This document shows positions 61,155 through 64,000 of a stretch of DNA of 64,000 nt, one piece after another; position 1 is the stretch's first letter; each line of letters starts with the position of its first letter. Source of the DNA: Bacillota bacterium (GTDB taxonomy: Bacteria > Bacillota > Clostridia > Lachnospirales > Lachnospiraceae); contig JAEXGM010000014.1 of the NCBI GenBank assembly GCA_023450835.1, positions 1-64,000 on the forward strand, read 5' to 3'. Below the pieces are notes generated by a model that was given only the letters and a program-made list of their open reading frames with translations, was not told the origin of the DNA and did no database searches. Position numbers and translations under genes: made by a program.

Positions 61155-62822
61155 TTATAATTCAAATTTTGCTATCAGATTAGAAAGGTCAGCCGATACA
61201 TTCTGTAGTTCTTTTGCAGAAAGGGATATATTATTAAGTCCTTTGTTCTGACTTTCCAGGGAAGCGGTTATCTCTTCCGTAGCCGCACTGGATTCCTGTG
61301 CAACAGAGGAAATATCACTGATTAGTTTCACTGTTTCCTCTTTTTTCTCATGGACTGCTTTCATATCTGATTCAATTACCTGCAATTGCTCCAATGCTGC
61401 ATATACTGCATCTACAATGCTTCTAAAGGATTCGCCTGCCTCCCTGGAAGCCTCGTTGGTAAGGCCTACTGTCTGTACTCCCTTATCCATGATATCCACG
61501 GTTTGAGAAAAGGCCAGCTTAACATCCTTTGAAATATTCTCTATTTCTCCGACGGAGTGGGTAGTCTGTTCTGCTAATTTACCTATCTCTTCTGCAACTA
61601 CACCAAAACCCCTGCCCTGCTCACCTGCTCTTGCGCTTTCGATTCTGGCATTAACCGCAAGCAGATTAGTTTGGTCTGCTATTGCCTTAATAACGGATGT
61701 TACATTTACGATTGTTCCAAGCTTAACCGCCAGTTCATCAAGTTTATCCTTTATCTCACCAATGACCTTACCATTGCCGTCCACCTGATTATGAAGTTCC
61801 TTCTGGCACAGGCTTCCCTGCTCACTTACAAGTTTAATATTTTCCATGCTTTTTTGTGTTGCAGCCAGGTGTCCATAAAGGGAATTAATCTTATCGGCAA
61901 GAACATTCATATTATCCAATCCTGACTGGGAATCATCTGCTAATCCCGCTGCCCCGCAGGCCAATTCCTCTGAAACCTTTGATATTTCCATCGCAAGACG
62001 GGAATTTTCATCCATGGAAGTATTTAATTCATTGACATTCCCCAGTACCTGCAAGGAATTCTCTTTGATTCCTTTTACCAGTTGAACCAGATTCTCTCTC
62101 ATCGAGTCCAGGGCAATGCTGATATCGCCAATCTCATCCTTACTCTGTATCCTTGCACTCTTTCTAAAGTCGCCCGCCGCATATTGCTTTATATTATTCG
62201 ATATCAGCGAGACAGGCTTTAGTAATCCATTTGAAAACAGAACGCCAAGGAGGCCTGATATCACTATAATAATAAGGGTAACCATTCCCATGATAAAGGA
62301 AGAAGACTGAATTTCGGAATACATCGATACCAGTGATATGCCAATATTTAAGGCGCAGGCCTCCTGGTTATATTCAAACTCTGTGGAAATGTTATAAACT
62401 GTGGTCCCGTCAGGCATAGTCAGCATACTTCCGGTCGCGGCAGTTTTTTTGATTTCTTTTCCTCCATTGCCGCCGACTGTTGCTGAGGATACTCCATCCA
62501 CATCATTTTCGGAATCACCTAATATCTTATCATCTGTCAGGAAGACTTCCGATTTAGAGTTTGACAATGAAATATATGTAATATTTCCGTTTCCCTCTTC
62601 TTTTATTTCTTTAAACATTTTTTGCATGTCTGTTAGATCTGAAATATTATTTTTTATCAGTTCTCTCTTAATTGTAGTTATAAGGGTTTGCCCGTCACTT
62701 TTCATCTGAACAGTGACAGCCCTCTTCATTACAAAAAAAGAAACAGCCATATATGACAGACCGCAGATAATTACCAGTAATACAATAAAGAAACTAATTT
62801 TCTTACGCAACGATAACCGCAC
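61155..62822 (-). CDS. Methyl-accepting chemotaxis protein
   Basis: A 555-residue chemoreceptor starting at a GTG (GGGAGG upstream). TM1 is FFIVLLVIICGLSYMAVSFFVM, then a sensor of about 150 residues, TM2 (MGMVTLIIIVISGLLGVLFS), a HAMP segment and a long cytoplasmic coiled coil. The hairpin tip (VIKAIADQTNLLAVNARIESARAGEQGRGFGVVAEEIGKLAEQT) is the CheA/CheW contact, with Val-Asn at the position where most have Leu-Asn. Ligand unknown. No che genes in the window. Confidence 0.93.
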   Translation of the reverse strand: MRLSLRKKISFFIVLLVIICGLSYMAVSFFVMKRAVTVQMKSDGQTLITTIKRELIKNNISDLTDMQKMFKEIKEEGNGNITYISLSNSKSEVFLTDDKILGDSENDVDGVSSATVGGNGGKEIKKTAATGSMLTMPDGTTVYNISTEFEYNQEACALNIGISLVSMYSEIQSSSFIMGMVTLIIIVISGLLGVLFSNGLLKPVSLISNNIKQYAAGDFRKSARIQSKDEIGDISIALDSMRENLVQLVKGIKENSLQVLGNVNELNTSMDENSRLAMEISKVSEELACGAAGLADDSQSGLDNMNVLADKINSLYGHLAATQKSMENIKLVSEQGSLCQKELHNQVDGNGKVIGEIKDKLDELAVKLGTIVNVTSVIKAIADQTNLLAVNARIESARAGEQGRGFGVVAEEIGKLAEQTTHSVGEIENISKDVKLAFSQTVDIMDKGVQTVGLTNEASREAGESFRSIVDAVYAALEQLQVIESDMKAVHEKKEETVKLISDISSVAQESSAATEEITASLESQNKGLNNISLSAKELQNVSADLSNLIAKFEL

Positions 62823-62937
62823 TTTTTTATCCTCCCTTTACATTAATTTTACCTACGAATTAATATAAAATCAAGATAATTCTCCTATATTTATCATAAT
62901 CATACTTTATTCGACATATAATACAAAAAAAGGAAGA

Positions 62938-63121
62938 GCTGTTGCAAAAATAAAGTCCTGCGGAGCATGACTTACCTCACACACCGGCAGACATCTGACA
63001 TGATTTGTATGCTAAAATCGTACATAAAATGTTCGCTTATAGCATACAAATCATATCATCTGTCCGCCAAAAAGTGCATTATGGCAAGTCAAGCTTCGCA
63101 GGACCTGATTTTACGGCAGCC
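62938..63121. mobile_element. MITE-like long imperfect inverted repeat
   Basis: About 184 bases that fold back nearly end to end. Left arm GCTGTTGCAAAAAT, GTCCTGCGGAGCATGACTT, ATGATTTGTATGCTA matches right arm (reverse complement) GCTGCCGTAAAAT, GTCCTGCGAAGCTTGACTT, ATGATTTGTATGCTA. The loop is about 25 bases. It has no coding capacity. Target duplications are not obvious. It may be a non-autonomous transposon remnant or a structured RNA. Confidence 0.6.
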
Positions 63122-63171
63122 CTAATAGTAAAGCTTCAAAAAATATGAAACTTTTAAGCTATTCGATTAAA

Positions 63172-64000
63172 TCAAATGATTGAATCAAGCGCTTGCTTTA
63201 AATCCGCAATCAGATCTTCCGCATCTTCGATTCCAATGGAAAGTCTTAGGGTATCGTCATAGACACCGGCTTTTTCTCTCTCCTCTGCCGTCTGGCCGAA
63301 ATGAGTGGAAGTAGCGGAATGTACGATCAGAGACTTGGCATCTCCTACATTTACCATGTAGTCAAATACTCTTACTTTCTCCAGCACTGTCTTAGCTGCT
63401 TTTAATCCGCCTTTTAAGCGTATGGACAGGATAGCTCCCGGTCCCTTGGGAAAATACTTCTTAGCCAGTTCGTAGTAAGGGCTGTCGGAAAGGCCCGGAT
63501 AATTAACTGCAAGTACCTGAGGATGAGTGCTCAAGAACTCTGCCACCTTCTTTGCATTCTGAGTATGGCGCTCCATACGAAGAGAAAGGGTCTCCATTCC
63601 CTGTAACAGATAGAATGCGGAAGTAGGAGAAAGATGGGAGCCTAAATCTGTCAGGTAACGTATTCTTAACCTCTTAGTAAAGATTGAACGATTAAGTTCA
63701 GCTTCCCCGATAGAATTCTTGTATTCCTCATAGAAAGATTCGAATTGAGGGAATTTGCCGTTAAACCAGTTAAAGCCTCCTTTTTCCACTACAAGCCCTA
63801 CGATAATGGTACCGTGACCGGACAGATATTTAGTAGCAGAATAGCAGATAATATCCGCACCATAATCGAAAGCTCTTAACAGATAAGGAGTAGCAAAGGT
63901 ATTGTCAATAATTAAAGGAATTCCGTTTTCATGGGCAAGGTCAGCCACTGCCTCAATATCTACGATATTCATGCCCGGATTTCCAAGGCTCTCTATGTAA
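63172..64000 (-). CDS. metY: O-acetylhomoserine sulfhydrylase/cystathionine gamma-synthase family (partial)
   Basis: The C-terminal 276 residues of a PLP enzyme; the frame is open to the window edge (YIESLGNPGMNIVDIEAVADLAHENGIPLIIDNTFATPYL), so the N terminus is missing and the ATG at 63972 is internal. The PLP-binding Lys is in CYSATKYLSGHG, and DAKSLIVHSATSTHFGQ is typical. It makes homocysteine from O-acetylhomoserine and sulfide, or cystathionine. Length and the RSIFTKRLRIRYLTDLGSHLSP insertion favour the MetY type. Confidence 0.92.
   Translation of the reverse strand, partial: YIESLGNPGMNIVDIEAVADLAHENGIPLIIDNTFATPYLLRAFDYGADIICYSATKYLSGHGTIIVGLVVEKGGFNWFNGKFPQFESFYEEYKNSIGEAELNRSIFTKRLRIRYLTDLGSHLSPTSAFYLLQGMETLSLRMERHTQNAKKVAEFLSTHPQVLAVNYPGLSDSPYYELAKKYFPKGPGAILSIRLKGGLKAAKTVLEKVRVFDYMVNVGDAKSLIVHSATSTHFGQTAEEREKAGVYDDTLRLSIGIEDAEDLIADLKQALDSII

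Overview
The window looks like chromosome of a low-GC, strictly anaerobic, spore-forming Firmicute, most likely a member of the Lachnospiraceae (Clostridium cluster XIVa; relatives of Lachnoclostridium or Anaerocolumna). Pointers are the FabK-type fatty acid operon, the desulfoferrodoxin, rubrerythrin, rubredoxin and flavodiiron set instead of catalase, the duplicated PTS general proteins, the tryptophan T-box ABC transporter, the YesM/YesN-controlled sugar ABC operon and a sporulation-type promoter. I saw no rRNA, tRNA, CRISPR array, prophage or intact insertion sequence. Most genes are on the minus strand.

Layout. 1-1450: BlaR1/MecI-type sensor and repressor with a perfect palindromic operator. 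1533-4664: TrpXYZ-like ABC transporter behind a tryptophan T-box. 4875-9991: a secreted surface-protein unit (50-residue membrane peptide, SLH-like protein, 1087-residue exoprotein). 10213-14420: VOC protein, subtilisin-like protease, soluble cytochrome b5-like protein, thioredoxin, and a tandem pair of small Cys-containing, probably spore-coat proteins. 14425-20398: sugar ABC transporter with its histidine kinase and response regulator. 20485-22952: ptsH-ptsI behind two tandem BglG-type antiterminator (RAT) sites. 23012-25405: phosphatase, nitroreductase, lactonase. 25777-34786: a hexitol-type PTS cassette (EIICB, PRD regulator, EIIA, Zn dehydrogenase, 1-phosphofructokinase) with its own HPr and Enzyme I. 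34915-36701: DUF1284, HD and lytic transglycosylase genes. 36774-41569: GH30 enzyme and a GH94-type oligoglucan phosphorylase. 41768-46495: oxygen and redox defence genes and methylglyoxal synthase. 46913-48834: citrate synthase and two stress proteins. 48965-57659: the acpP-fabKDGF-accB-fabZ-accCDA operon. 57718-64000: sigma factor and anti-sigma candidate, a DUF4015-type glycosidase, an XRE regulator, a chemoreceptor, a MITE-like hairpin, and the C-terminal part of MetY.

Themes. Sugar uptake dominates: two Enzyme I/HPr pairs, one under RNA antitermination and one inside the hexitol cassette. The hexitol cassette lacks a recognisable mannitol-1-phosphate 5-dehydrogenase but has a Zn dehydrogenase and a FruK-like kinase, which suggests a route through a ketose-1-phosphate. 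A previously unassigned (to my knowledge) intergenic repeat with a GNRA-capped hairpin occurs at least six times, mostly between genes of operons (PTS cassette, fatty acid operon, trpX leader).
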